A DNA stretch of 10,228 bases from UBA6165 sp044233745. GTDB taxonomy: Bacteria > Bacteroidota > Bacteroidia > Flavobacteriales_D > Crocinitomicaceae. Below, piece by piece: positions 1 to 7,798 of the stretch. Made by a program: the position numbers and the translations under genes. The DNA lies in NCBI GenBank assembly GCA_044233745.1, contig JBIIJN010000084.1:1-10228 (forward strand). Reading direction: 5' to 3'. The notes under the pieces are model-generated. The model ran no database searches, was not told the DNA's origin, and saw only the letters and a program-made list of their open reading frames with translations. Position 1 is the stretch's first letter, and the number at the start of each line of letters is the position of its first letter.

Positions 1-1
1 T

Positions 2-316
2 GAGGACAAAATTTCAGGTGAATGTTTGGGTTGGTGTGGACTAAAATTTTTTCACGAACCGCTCAATGGTCATGTGAATTTCTACGAATTGGGTTACCGT
101 TTCAAGCAAAAACACTGGGGCAAAGGATACGCCACAGAATCGGCTAGGGCAGTGCTGGAATTTGGATTCCAACATTTAAACCAGGACGCCATTTATGCCA
201 TCACGCATCCCGACAATTTCAATTCCAAAAATGTACTATTCAAACTGGTTTTTCGTTATGTAGAAACTTTCGACTATGATGGCGATGCAACGGATTGGTT
301 TGAGTTGAAAAGATGA
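2..316 (+). CDS. GNAT-family N-acetyltransferase, C-terminal part (5' end outside window)
   Basis: The frame is open from the window edge to TGA at 314-316, giving 104 visible residues. The real start is upstream; a TTG at 26 lies inside the fold and reads as leucine. The acetyl-CoA-binding motif A of the GNAT fold is visible as KHWGKGYATES (the R/QxxGxG/A type), preceded by a beta strand with ELGYRF. The later N-x-x-S-x-x-V-x-x-K segment (NFNSKNVLFK) matches the conserved region of RimJ/RimL-like acetyltransferases (Acetyltransf_3). By family it transfers an acetyl group from acetyl-CoA to an amine, either a protein N-terminus or a small molecule; the substrate cannot be read. The usual K-L-G-F after that helix is K-L-V-F here, a small deviation. 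The gene converges with the antiporter gene, with 139 bases between them and no clear terminator hairpin. Confidence 0.88.
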   Translation, partial: EDKISGECLGWCGLKFFHEPLNGHVNFYELGYRFKQKHWGKGYATESARAVLEFGFQHLNQDAIYAITHPDNFNSKNVLFKLVFRYVETFDYDGDATDWFELKR

Positions 317-455
317 GTTTTTTTTGTGTAACCCTTGTCTTACCTCTGTTTAGATGCGTGCCCGATAAGCGAAGAGTATATTACTAAATCATTTCAATGT
401 CGAAAGACAAACCACTAACATCAAGTTGCAATTATCTCAAGAGCCCCGGTTCATA

Positions 456-2732
456 TCAAACGCTTTCTTTCAAAATCAATGTTGAGGGAATGTCAGAAAG
501 CCAAAGACTTTTTGTGTCTACCAATTTTTTCCAACTTTCTATGCTCACCATCATCAATTTTTGGTTAATCAAGAAGTCTTTATCAATAATTCTTTCATTT
601 AACACATGAATATGGTTGGGTGCTTTTTGCTCAATGGCTCTAATTTTTTCTTTTAATTCGGGATTGTTTTTGATTTGTCCAGCCACATCTAATATGGTGA
701 TTTGTGATTCAGAATTATTGATGAGTTTTTGTGCAAACTGAATTAAAAAAGTATCATTTTCTGAAAAAACAGGAATAAAAACCGTTTCAGCACTAGAAAA
801 ATCCTTGTCGATGAGAACGCCAACCGGAACTTTGCTCTTGTTTATGATATTTTTTGTTCTTTCGTCAAAAGGTGAATTTTCAAATAAATTTTCTTTTCCT
901 GTGACTTGGTTTATTAATTTTTCGGGATTGATAAATCGAGTGGTGAAACCTAAAATTTTCCCCAATAAACTGCCTTCAAAAATGGATTGTCCTAAACCAA
1001 TCAGCAGTAAGTCATAATCGCCTTTGTTGGCTACTTCTGTTATGTCTGAATCAATATCATTTGAGGCTTTGAATAATGTGGTTATTTTCTGATTTAGATT
1101 TTCCGATTCTTCAATGATGGGTGTGAAGCTTTCCTTTTCGTATTCTGCAATATTGTAATGATGCAATTCGTTCGTTGGTGAAAGATGCATTGCCGTTACT
1201 GAAGCGTTGCCATTAAGCTTTTTAATTAAACTGTTTGCCAATCTCAAAAGTGACTTTCCACGCGCTGTATTTCCAAACGAGATCAAGATTTTAAATTTAT
1301 TAATTTGACTAATTTCTTCGGGTATTTCCGACTGTTGAGATTTGAAAGCCCAATTGATTAAATCCAATGCAGGACCGGTCATAAAGGTTGTTACCAAGGC
1401 CATAATGACCATCATTGCGAAAATTTCAGGTGTTAAAACTCCAAGGTCATAGCCAATATTGAGGACCACTAGCTCCATCAATCCTCTTGTGTTCATCAAC
1501 GCGCCAATGGTCAGGCTATCTTTCCAATTTTGCCCAACAAACTTGGCAGCAATTGCACTTCCAATAAATTTTCCGACTACAGCAACGAGAATAATTAGTC
1601 CTGTGACTTTCCATAAATAAGGGTCGTTGAGTAGTCCAATTTCTGTTCGCAAGCCGGTGAAAACAAAGAACAGCGGGAGAAGTAATACAAGAGCAACATC
1701 TTCTACTTTTTCAATGAAAATGTTTCTGAATTTGATATTTTCAGGCATTATCGCACCTGCCATAAATGCTCCAAACAATGCGTGGATGCCGATTACTTCG
1801 GTAGCGTATGATGACATAATAAGCGTCAAAAAGAAAATAGCAACGATGGGTTTGCTTAAACTTTGTTTGGTTTGATGCAAGTTTCCAATTCTAGTTAAAA
1901 AAGGACGTACTACTTTAATCATCAAAATAACATAAAGAACTGCCAAACCAATAATGTATAAGGCACTCACAAACGAGCCTGCTTTTACAATAGCAATTAC
2001 CCCTGCCAATAAACACCATGCAGTAATGTCGTCAGCTGCAGCACAGGTAATTACAACTGTTCCGAGTCTTGTTTTGTGCAGGCCTCTTTCCTGAACAATT
2101 CTTGCCAAAACAGGAAAAGCGGTGATGCTCATGGCTATACCTAAGAACAGCGCGAACGAAATGAACTGAACACCTTCTGGTGCAAATGATTTGTAGATGA
2201 AATAGGCCAAGCCCATTCCTAAAGCAAAGGGAATTATGATACTTGCGTGACTAATTACAACCGCATCGTGGGCTTTGTTTTTGAGCACCTTCAGGTCCAA
2301 TTCCATACCAACGACGAACATAAAAAGTATCAAACCGATTTGGCTTAGAAACTGCAAATTACCCAATGAAGCCGCTGGAAATAACGCTGCGGAAAATTCA
2401 GGGAAATGCATCCCAATAAATGAGGGTCCCAAAACGATTCCCGCAATAATTTCACCAATTACAGTTGGTTGACCGATTTTTTTGCAAATCCATCCGAAGA
2501 AACGGGCAACCAGAATTATGGTAACAATTTGTGCCAAAAGAATTGCCAAGGGATGTTCTAAATTATGGATGAGGGAATCGATAAATTCTTGCCATTGTGT
2601 TTTGCCTGTTTCCGGAATGACGATGTTTCTACCTTGTTCGAGTTTTGCGCCAAGAAGCACGATCCAATACATCAAGGCGGTAGAACCACCGATTACACCC
2701 ACATAAAAAAAGCTTTTCTTGAACTTTAGCAT
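456..2732 (-). CDS. CHX/KefB-like CPA2 cation:proton antiporter with long cytosolic C-terminal domain
   Basis: A 758-residue inner-membrane antiporter expected to exchange Na+ or K+ for H+. Residues about 60-455 form the Na+/H+ exchanger domain of many hydrophobic helices. It opens with the conserved GQPTVIGEIIAGIVLGPS stretch (about 87-104). The transport-site pair is Asp234-Asp235 in AAADDITAW, the two-acid form linked to electrogenic members. A lysine at about 388 in VVGKFIG lies where CPA2 proteins have their conserved basic residue, and MNTRGLMEL (about 413-421) matches the late-helix motif. Residues about 479-758 are soluble and resemble tandem universal-stress-type folds (KILISFGNTARGKSLLRLA), as in plant CHX exchangers of similar length; no TrkA-N Rossmann motif is obvious. 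ATG at 2732 lies 5 bases after the stop of the small barrel-protein gene, so the two are probably co-transcribed. Ion specificity is not readable. It could also be labelled a KefB-like transporter. Confidence 0.93.
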   Translation of the reverse strand: MLKFKKSFFYVGVIGGSTALMYWIVLLGAKLEQGRNIVIPETGKTQWQEFIDSLIHNLEHPLAILLAQIVTIILVARFFGWICKKIGQPTVIGEIIAGIVLGPSFIGMHFPEFSAALFPAASLGNLQFLSQIGLILFMFVVGMELDLKVLKNKAHDAVVISHASIIIPFALGMGLAYFIYKSFAPEGVQFISFALFLGIAMSITAFPVLARIVQERGLHKTRLGTVVITCAAADDITAWCLLAGVIAIVKAGSFVSALYIIGLAVLYVILMIKVVRPFLTRIGNLHQTKQSLSKPIVAIFFLTLIMSSYATEVIGIHALFGAFMAGAIMPENIKFRNIFIEKVEDVALVLLLPLFFVFTGLRTEIGLLNDPYLWKVTGLIILVAVVGKFIGSAIAAKFVGQNWKDSLTIGALMNTRGLMELVVLNIGYDLGVLTPEIFAMMVIMALVTTFMTGPALDLINWAFKSQQSEIPEEISQINKFKILISFGNTARGKSLLRLANSLIKKLNGNASVTAMHLSPTNELHHYNIAEYEKESFTPIIEESENLNQKITTLFKASNDIDSDITEVANKGDYDLLLIGLGQSIFEGSLLGKILGFTTRFINPEKLINQVTGKENLFENSPFDERTKNIINKSKVPVGVLIDKDFSSAETVFIPVFSENDTFLIQFAQKLINNSESQITILDVAGQIKNNPELKEKIRAIEQKAPNHIHVLNERIIDKDFLINQKLMMVSIESWKKLVDTKSLWLSDIPSTLILKESV

Positions 2733-2737
2733 AGCTG

Positions 2738-3136
2738 TTATTTTGTTTTGTTAAAACCACTAAATCTTAAACCTATACCCAATCCAATATGCCACCTTCC
2801 ATTTTCTGTTGCGGTTTTGGCATTATAATATAGTGGAATTTGAATAGCCCACATTTTGTAACTGTAAGTAATTCCTACGCCAAGATTGGGTGTTACAAAT
2901 GCATTTTTTGGTGTTCCTTTATCTTCCTTAAATCGAAGTGAAGGTAGCATTCCGAGAATGAATTTTGAGTTTTTATAAGTCACATGGATATTCGGCCCCG
3001 TGAAATTCAAAAACGCGCCATTGTAAATATATCCACCAATGAAAATGCCGTCATAAAAAGCAAAATTTACTTTGTCTTCTTGCGCAAAAACTGGCAACAT
3101 GAAAATCGACAACAGCAAAAAAAATACCTTCTTCAT
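2738..3136 (-). CDS. Small secreted, probably outer-membrane barrel-like protein of unknown function
   Basis: A 132-residue protein with a clear signal peptide: MKK, a hydrophobic core (VFFLLLSIFMLPVF), then likely cleavage before Gln in VFA-QEDK. The mature part alternates polar and hydrophobic/aromatic residues in short strands rich in G, Y and F (GIFIGGYIYNGAFLNF, GVGITYSYKMWAIQIPLYY, WHIGLGIGLRF), which suggests a small beta-barrel or periplasmic beta protein. I chose the ATG at 3136. The frame extends three codons to a TTG at 3145, but the ATG directly before KK gives a normal signal peptide. Its stop lies 5 bases before the antiporter start, so the two form an operon, and the LytS/LytTR pair lies just upstream on the same strand. 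I do not recognise a named family. A role in the cell envelope linked to the antiporter is only a guess from position. Confidence 0.75.
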   Translation of the reverse strand: MKKVFFLLLSIFMLPVFAQEDKVNFAFYDGIFIGGYIYNGAFLNFTGPNIHVTYKNSKFILGMLPSLRFKEDKGTPKNAFVTPNLGVGITYSYKMWAIQIPLYYNAKTATENGRWHIGLGIGLRFSGFNKTK

Positions 3137-3215
3137 TTGACTCAACTTTGAAAACGATGGTAAAAATCAGAACTATTTTAATCTTGTCAATAGGAGTGCA
3201 TTCAGTACGTTTAAT

Positions 3216-3243
3216 AATGTAACAAGACCGAAAAAAAATGTAA
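3216..3243 (-). promoter_or_regulatory. Direct repeat TTACATT at 21-base spacing, candidate LytTR operator
   Basis: Read on the minus strand, TTACATT occurs at 3243-3237 and again at 3222-3216, exactly 21 bases apart; the flanking match extends to TnTTACATTnT. It starts 4 bases beyond the stop of the LytTR regulator gene and lies about 80 bases upstream of the barrel/antiporter operon start. LytTR-domain regulators are known to bind pairs of roughly 9-base direct repeats about two helical turns apart, so the spacing fits. The sequence does not match a classical LytTR half-site closely and the region is very AT-rich, so chance is possible. I found no convincing promoter consensus between it and the ATG at 3136. 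Confidence 0.3.
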
Positions 3244-3247
3244 TAAA

Positions 3248-3973
3248 TTAGATTTTGACTTTTTGTAAAAACTCATTTCTATAGTTCTCGCTTAGAGAAA
3301 GTTTGAGATTCTTGCCTTGGTCTGAAATTAAATTGGAGGTGATTTCATCAAAAGAGAATACTTGAACTGCTTTAATTGATAGGATTTCTTTTTTGTTTAC
3401 TCTACAAAAATCAAAAGATGGAAGTAATTCAAGTAGTTTATCAAATGTAATGTTTTTCAAAACAAATTCTTCCCTATCAAATAGTCGGGCAATCTTGTCA
3501 CGGCTATCATTTTCAGATGTTTTGATATAGGCAATTTTATCAAAAAATAGAATCGCCTTGCCTTTGTTTGTGTTGAGTTGAATGTATGTTTTATGGTTGG
3601 ATTCTGTCGAACTTTCAATATGTTTTCTTGCCTTCTCAACGGCTTGCTTTAATCGGTCAATTTTAATTGGTTTTCTGATGTAATCTAATGCGTTAAGGTC
3701 AAATGCTTCTGCTGCATAGTCCTTGTAAGCTGTTGCGAAAATTACAGGTTTGCCATTTAATAAATTGGCTACTTGTAATCCATTCATTTCAGGCATTTCA
3801 ATATCCAATATGCAAAAGTCAAAATCTAAATGGGGTGCTTCTTTTAGGAAAATAGTAGGATTGTCAAATGCCCTTACAACCTCCAAATCAGGTAGTTGTT
3901 CACAGAGCATTTTCAGGTAAGTTAATCCTGGTAACTCATCATCTAGCAGCAAACATTTTAGCTTTGTGTTCAA
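3248..3973 (-). CDS. LytTR-family response regulator, TTG start
   Basis: A 241-residue cytoplasmic regulator. The receiver domain spans about 5-120: acidic pocket Asp11-Asp12, phospho-acceptor Asp57 in CILDIEMPEMNG, Thr81 in FATAY and Lys101 in RKPI. A linker leads to a LytTR DNA-binding domain at about 138-240 with the typical IAYIKTSEND, FCRVNKKEIL and LKLSLSENYRNEF segments. No ATG exists before the acidic pocket, and an in-frame TAA lies three codons upstream at 3980-3982. The start is therefore almost certainly TTG at 3971-3973 (an ATT at 3979 is the only other rare candidate). The gene begins inside the 3' end of the LytS kinase gene, overlapping it by 35 bases, which points to translational coupling and an obligate pair. 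By family it is phosphorylated by the kinase and binds promoter DNA as a dimer. The barrel/antiporter operon 111 bases downstream is a possible target. Confidence 0.93.
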   Translation of the reverse strand: MNTKLKCLLLDDELPGLTYLKMLCEQLPDLEVVRAFDNPTIFLKEAPHLDFDFCILDIEMPEMNGLQVANLLNGKPVIFATAYKDYAAEAFDLNALDYIRKPIKIDRLKQAVEKARKHIESSTESNHKTYIQLNTNKGKAILFFDKIAYIKTSENDSRDKIARLFDREEFVLKNITFDKLLELLPSFDFCRVNKKEILSIKAVQVFSFDEITSNLISDQGKNLKLSLSENYRNEFLQKVKI

Positions 3974-4703
3974 GTAAATTTATTTTTAAATGTGCTATAT
4001 AGACGTCACCTTCTGTAAAACGGTCTAACTTGAAATTCTCAGAATATATGATTTTCAATCGCTGTTCCAAAGTCTCCACGCCAATGCCGCCTTTTTCTTT
4101 CTTCATTGGTTTCTTTGCTGACATTTTATTTGAAACAGTCAACGAAAATACACTTTCCTTAAACTCAAAAACGACTGAAATGAAGGCGTCTGAACTTTGT
4201 AAGTCAGCGTGTTTGAATGCGTTTTCAATTAAATCTATAGAAATAAGCGGGGCCAATAATCTTTGTTCAAGCAAAGGTTCAGATTCATTGATTTTTGTTT
4301 TTACTTTCAATTCAAACAAAGGACTTATCTTTATTTTGTTGATTTCAATCAGATTCAAGGCAAAATCAATTTCTTCTTTTGGTGTCACAAATTTGTTGCG
4401 ACTTTCATACAGTATGTAGTCCAAAACATTCGCCAATTTGTCAAGAGCAAAATACGTTTGATAAGCGTGTGACTGAATTGAATTAAGAATGTTTTTGAAT
4501 AGATGTGGATTGAGTTTTGATTCAAGTGTTTGCAACTCCAATTTGTTGATTTTACTCTCTAATTGTTGAAACTTGTCATCCGCTTCCTTTCGTTTTTTCT
4601 CGGATTTGGTTAATCGAAAAATTAAATAAACTATGATCAAAAGGAAGACAGCCCCGATTATTGAGAACAATACGTTGTATAAGATGTCTGTTGTGCCTAT
4701 CAT
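3939..4703 (-). CDS. LytS-type sensor histidine kinase (His_kinase family), single membrane helix
   Basis: A 254-residue membrane kinase. One transmembrane helix lies at about 10-30 (VLFSIIGAVFLLIIVYLIF), followed by a charged coiled-coil-like linker at about 32-60 and the His_kinase domain. The phospho-accepting His67 sits in KLNPHLFKNILNSIQ, a rearranged form of the classical NPHFLFN motif that I recall from flavobacterial LytS proteins. The ATP-binding part shows an N-box in IDLIENAFKHA and a glycine box in KGGIGVETLEQRL. There is no extracytoplasmic sensor domain, so the signal must come through the membrane helix or a partner protein. ATG at 4703 is preceded closely by TAACTTTG. The 3' end overlaps the LytTR regulator gene by 35 bases. 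By family it autophosphorylates on His67 and passes the phosphate to Asp57 of that regulator. The stimulus is unknown. Confidence 0.92.
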   Translation of the reverse strand: MIGTTDILYNVLFSIIGAVFLLIIVYLIFRLTKSEKKRKEADDKFQQLESKINKLELQTLESKLNPHLFKNILNSIQSHAYQTYFALDKLANVLDYILYESRNKFVTPKEEIDFALNLIEINKIKISPLFELKVKTKINESEPLLEQRLLAPLISIDLIENAFKHADLQSSDAFISVVFEFKESVFSLTVSNKMSAKKPMKKEKGGIGVETLEQRLKIIYSENFKLDRFTEGDVYIAHLKINLLEHKAKMFAAR

Positions 4704-4710
4704 TGATGTG

Positions 4711-4718
4711 CAAAGTTA
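4711..4718 (-). promoter_or_regulatory. Candidate -7 promoter element (TAACTTTG) for the LytS/LytTR operon
   Basis: On the minus strand the sequence reads TAACTTTG, an exact match to the Bacteroidota -7 consensus TAnnTTTG. It ends 7 bases before the kinase ATG at 4703, so the transcript would be leaderless or nearly so. No TTTG or TTG lies at the usual upstream distance; the nearest TTTG (4752-4749) is 30 bases away. The call rests on the -7 box alone. Confidence 0.35.
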
Positions 4719-4834
4719 ATTTTTCAAGTCAGTTTATCTCGATATACACAAAAAAGCTTGTGCGTTGGATTTCTAAAAATTTCAAATCTATTTCAACTGT
4801 TAGATGTTTTTACAATGTATAATTTCTGCGTGTT

Positions 4835-5728
4835 TCAGGATTTATTTGACACTCTTGCTTTATTTCTCTTCAAATTCAAAACCAAAATCCCCAATAATAT
4901 CAAGGCAATTCCAATAATTTGAAACAGATTCACTTCTTCATTAAGCAGCCAAACGGCCATGCCAACGGATACTGGAATTTCTAGCGAAACCAAAATGCTA
5001 CCAATGCCAATGCCCGTTAATGGAAAACCTTTGTTTAAGAAAATAGGGGGTATAATCGTTCCAAACAAAGCCAAATAAACGCCCCAAGGCCAAAATACGG
5101 ACCAGTTGAAGTCGGGATGCCAATTGTATAAAGCAAAAGAAGCGACCAATACCCATGCGCCCGACATCATCAATGCGCTGCGCAAACCGTTGTTCAATGA
5201 AAGCCCGACGCGATTTGAAGTATAAAGGGAAACGGTGTATGAAAGCGCTGCTAAAATCCCCCAAAGCAAGCCAGTCGGATCCAAAGAACTGAAATTATGA
5301 ATGGCATCTGTTGCGAAAATTGTTCCCGCCAAAACAATTCCTACAGCTATAATTTTTAATGTGTTGGGTAGTTTATTCTCAAGTAACGCTTCAAGCAAAA
5401 CGCCCATCCAAACCGATTGCATCAACAAAACAATACAAATGGAAACATCAATCGTTTGCACCGCAGAATAATAGAACAAACCCGTAAACCCGAGTGAGGT
5501 TCCGGCTAAAATGAGTTTTGAAACATCCCATTTTTTTGGTGTAGATAGGGCAGTATTGGATTTCTTGGGGAGCAAAGTGAGCATCCAAAGAACCAATAAA
5601 CCAACGGAATATTGAGCAAAGGTCACTTCAGAAACATTAAAGCCTTGTTGGTAGGAAAGTTTTACGATTGTTGCCAAAACGCCATAAGAAGCTGCGCCCA
5701 GCAATACGTAGAGAATGCCCTTGAGCAT
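4835..5728 (-). CDS. EamA/DMT-superfamily transporter
   Basis: A 297-residue integral membrane protein of the usual length for two EamA domains. The first repeat spans about 2-140, starting MLKGILYVLLGAASYGVLAT, with LLMQSVWMGVLLEALL near its end. The second spans about 152-288, starting TGLLWGILAALSYTVSLY and ending EIPVSVGMAVWLLNEE plus a final helix. The E-x-P-V and later NEE region is the hallmark of EamA repeat ends. Roughly ten helices and a basic cytosolic tail are visible. By family it exports small metabolites such as amino acids or related compounds; the substrate is not readable. I chose ATG at 5728, two bases after the response-regulator stop, because the frame upstream only re-reads regulator sequence and is rich in Cys and Arg. 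It is the last gene of the kinase-regulator-transporter operon, so its expression is probably tied to that system. Confidence 0.93.
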   Translation of the reverse strand: MLKGILYVLLGAASYGVLATIVKLSYQQGFNVSEVTFAQYSVGLLVLWMLTLLPKKSNTALSTPKKWDVSKLILAGTSLGFTGLFYYSAVQTIDVSICIVLLMQSVWMGVLLEALLENKLPNTLKIIAVGIVLAGTIFATDAIHNFSSLDPTGLLWGILAALSYTVSLYTSNRVGLSLNNGLRSALMMSGAWVLVASFALYNWHPDFNWSVFWPWGVYLALFGTIIPPIFLNKGFPLTGIGIGSILVSLEIPVSVGMAVWLLNEEVNLFQIIGIALILLGILVLNLKRNKARVSNKS

Positions 5729-5730
5729 GG

Positions 5731-6423
5731 TTATTCTGGTGCTTCGAATTTGAAACCGATACCATGCACATTGCTCACCACAACATTTTCGTCTTCTGCT
5801 AAGTACTTTCTTAATTTGGTTACAAACACATCCAAGCTGCGTCCAACAAAATAATCGTCCTGACCCCAAACAGCGTTTAGAACCAATTCGCGTGGCAATA
5901 CTTGATTTCGGTGCTTGCAAAACATATTTAAAATCTCGGCTTCTTTTTTAGTCAGTTTGCGCACTTCATCGCCCAAAGTAAGGGAATAATTGTCAAAATC
6001 GAAGTGGTATTTGCCTATCTTGAACTGACTGCCACCGCGTGTTTCGTCGAATTCAACGTTTACGCGTTTCAACAGCGCTTTCACTCGGTAAATCAATTCT
6101 TCAGTTGAAAAAGGCTTGGTCAAATAGTCGTCACAACCCGCCTCAAAACCCTGTATTTTGTCCTCCGTTTCGGATTTTGCAGAAAGGAAAAGAATCGGAA
6201 TCTCTTTGTTTACCTTGCGGATGTCTTTGGCCAGTGAAAAGCCATCTTTTTTCGGCATCATCACATCCAAAACACAAATGTGATAATTGTCTTCGCTGTA
6301 ACGCTTAAATCCCTCCGCGCCATCTGTGGCTAAAGTAACATCGAAGTTTTGAGCCCTGAGTTGATCGGCTATCACAAAACCTAAATTCACATCGTCTTCT
6401 ACCAATAATATTTTTGCCTTCAT
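5731..6423 (-). CDS. OmpR/PhoB-family response regulator (RprY-like)
   Basis: A 230-residue DNA-binding regulator. The receiver domain spans about 3-118: acidic pocket Glu9-Asp10-Asp11 in LLVEDDVNLGF, phospho-acceptor Asp53 in VLDVMMPKKDG, Ser81 in LFLSAK and Lys103 in DDYLTKPF. The winged-helix output domain at about 134-228 includes LTKKEAEILNMFC, the recognition-helix segment SLDVFVTKLRKYL and the terminal wing NVHGIGFKFE. The start is ATG at 6423, 4 bases after the kinase stop and directly before the first receiver strand; the open frame continues to an ATG at 6516, but that adds only antisense-free overlap with the kinase 3' end. Domain layout and the VEDDVNLG opening recall Bacteroides RprY, the partner of RprX. 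By family, phosphorylation by the neighbouring kinase drives binding to direct repeats of about 11 bases, and such a repeat lies upstream of this operon. Confidence 0.95.
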   Translation of the reverse strand: MKAKILLVEDDVNLGFVIADQLRAQNFDVTLATDGAEGFKRYSEDNYHICVLDVMMPKKDGFSLAKDIRKVNKEIPILFLSAKSETEDKIQGFEAGCDDYLTKPFSTEELIYRVKALLKRVNVEFDETRGGSQFKIGKYHFDFDNYSLTLGDEVRKLTKKEAEILNMFCKHRNQVLPRELVLNAVWGQDDYFVGRSLDVFVTKLRKYLAEDENVVVSNVHGIGFKFEAPE

Positions 6424-6427
6424 ATTT

Positions 6428-7777
6428 TTATCCTTTATTGATGGGCAAGGTGATTGTAAAGGTGGTTCCTTGTCCCAACTGCGATTTAACGTTAATTTTC
6501 CCTTGATGACTTTCAATAATCAGTTTCACATAGTAAAGCCCTAAACCAAAGCCTTTTACATTGTGCACATTTCCAGTAGAAACGCGGTAGAATTTATCAA
6601 AAATCATCTTAATATTTTCTTTTTTTATGCCGATGCCATTGTCTTCAAAAATGATTTGAATAGCGCTACCTATATTTCTGGTTCGAATTGAAATTTGAGG
6701 TTCTTTATCGCAATATTTGATGGCGTTGTCGAGTAAATTGTGAATCACATTCGAGATATGAACTTCATCTGCTTTCAATAATGTATTCGAAGCTTGCAAA
6801 TCCAATTCAATAGAGCCACCTGTTTCACTTTGGTTGAATTCAAAAATATCTGCTGCTTCCTGAATCAGTTCATCCACATCAAAAATTGAATAATTCAGTT
6901 TGATCTGCTCTTTGTCCATTTTGGCAATATTCAATACGCGTTCTACCTGATTTTCAAGTCGTTTATTTTCCTTGTAAATAATACTGGCATAGCGCTGCAA
7001 ACGTTCTGGGTCTTTGGAGAAATCTTCACGCAACAGTGTTTCACTCGAAAGTCCAATGGTGGAAATTGGTGTTTTCAACTCGTGGGTCATATTGTTGATG
7101 AAGTCTGTTTTCACCTCACTCAAACGTTTTTGTTTGAAAATGATTGTGAGTGCATATCCGAAAAAGAGTAAAATAAATCCAATCACCGCGAGCAGGGGCA
7201 ACCAATAGGATGTGTCAGGTGTTGAAATTTGCGTTACTTCACGGCGTTTAGTTGGAAAATAAACGATAAAATAATGTCCGTCAAATTCCTTCTCCTCAAA
7301 ACTTAGAATATCTTTAGGATCAAAGGGATTGTCGGTTTCTACAAAGCTACCTTGCACAAAATACAGGGTATTTCCAACAATTAAGCTATCGCCATAGCAA
7401 TCATAAATGGCATACTGAAACATGTCTTTGATACCACTTTCATAAAATTCGCGTTTCACCAATTCTTCCAAATAAACGGGATGAATATTGTCGTTGATTT
7501 GAATCTGAAAAGCATTAAAATCTTTCTGTTGCACAAATCCATACAAATCTGAAGGGTCGCTGATTCTTTTGTGAAAGGTTTCTACCACGTTGGTAAGCGC
7601 CAAATGCACGCGCTCGTTAAACTGAACCACGTTTAAACTGTCTTGATAGCGCTGAAGTTCTAGTTTGCTGCGCTCAATAGAAATGGTGTTTCTTACCCAA
7701 AACACTTGAATTAGCAATACACCAATCAAGGAAAATAGTCCGAGAAGAATAACGGTGTTGAGATTTTGTAAACGCAC
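6428..7777 (-). CDS. Membrane sensor histidine kinase, RprX-like, GTG start proposed
   Basis: A 449-residue kinase counted from GTG at 7777. It has helix 1 at about 8-29 (VILLGLFSLIGVLLIQVFWV), a periplasmic sensor region at about 30-190 with no family I can name, and helix 2 at about 191-214 (YWLPLLAVIGFILLFFGYAL). The cytosolic core follows directly, without a HAMP domain. His232 lies in NNMTHELKTPIS; the ATPase part shows HNLLDNAIKYC (N-box), EDNGIGIKK (G1), IFDKFYRV (F-box) and VKGFGLGLYYVK (G2). There is no ATG before the first helix. The longest frame starts at TTG 7801, but that TTG is part of the TATCTTTG promoter box, so transcription should begin downstream of it; GTG at 7777 then gives a leader of about 15 bases. 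The partner regulator starts 4 bases after the stop. The stimulus is unknown but envelope-facing. Confidence 0.93.
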   Translation of the reverse strand: MRLQNLNTVILLGLFSLIGVLLIQVFWVRNTISIERSKLELQRYQDSLNVVQFNERVHLALTNVVETFHKRISDPSDLYGFVQQKDFNAFQIQINDNIHPVYLEELVKREFYESGIKDMFQYAIYDCYGDSLIVGNTLYFVQGSFVETDNPFDPKDILSFEEKEFDGHYFIVYFPTKRREVTQISTPDTSYWLPLLAVIGFILLFFGYALTIIFKQKRLSEVKTDFINNMTHELKTPISTIGLSSETLLREDFSKDPERLQRYASIIYKENKRLENQVERVLNIAKMDKEQIKLNYSIFDVDELIQEAADIFEFNQSETGGSIELDLQASNTLLKADEVHISNVIHNLLDNAIKYCDKEPQISIRTRNIGSAIQIIFEDNGIGIKKENIKMIFDKFYRVSTGNVHNVKGFGLGLYYVKLIIESHQGKINVKSQLGQGTTFTITLPINKG

Positions 7778-7798
7778 TTTTGTTGATTTATAGAAACA

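Noticed and set aside
400..416. TGTC-GAAA-GACA mini hairpin between the convergent acetyltransferase and antiporter genes
   Set aside because: Four base pairs and no T-tract on either strand; likely chance, not a terminator.
397..609. 70-codon + strand open frame starting in the gap after the acetyltransferase
   Set aside because: Most of it is antisense to the antiporter C-terminus, whose protein sequence is coherent to its stop; the translated + strand product shows no recognisable motif.
3162..3190. TTGACA on the minus strand upstream of the barrel gene as a sigma-70-like promoter
   Set aside because: The hexamer 17 bases further is ATTTTT, and no TAnnTTTG lies at a suitable distance, so no promoter can be supported.
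4030..4419. 129-codon + strand open frame
   Set aside because: It is fully antisense to the LytS kinase, whose catalytic motifs are intact, and it lacks a promoter or recognisable domain.
4741..4765. Possible terminator hairpin (CACAA / TTGTG arms) between the EamA and LytS genes
   Set aside because: The stem is only five A/T-weighted pairs, with no G/C core or following T-run in the right place; too weak to call.
5729..5920. N-terminal extension of the EamA transporter to an ATG at 5920
   Set aside because: These 64 codons re-read the OmpR regulator in another frame, are Cys/Arg-rich and precede a normal EamA start at ATG 5728.
6424..6516. N-terminal extension of the OmpR-type regulator to an ATG at 6516
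   Set aside because: It overlaps the kinase 3' end and adds 31 residues unlike any receiver domain; ATG 6423 directly precedes the first receiver strand.
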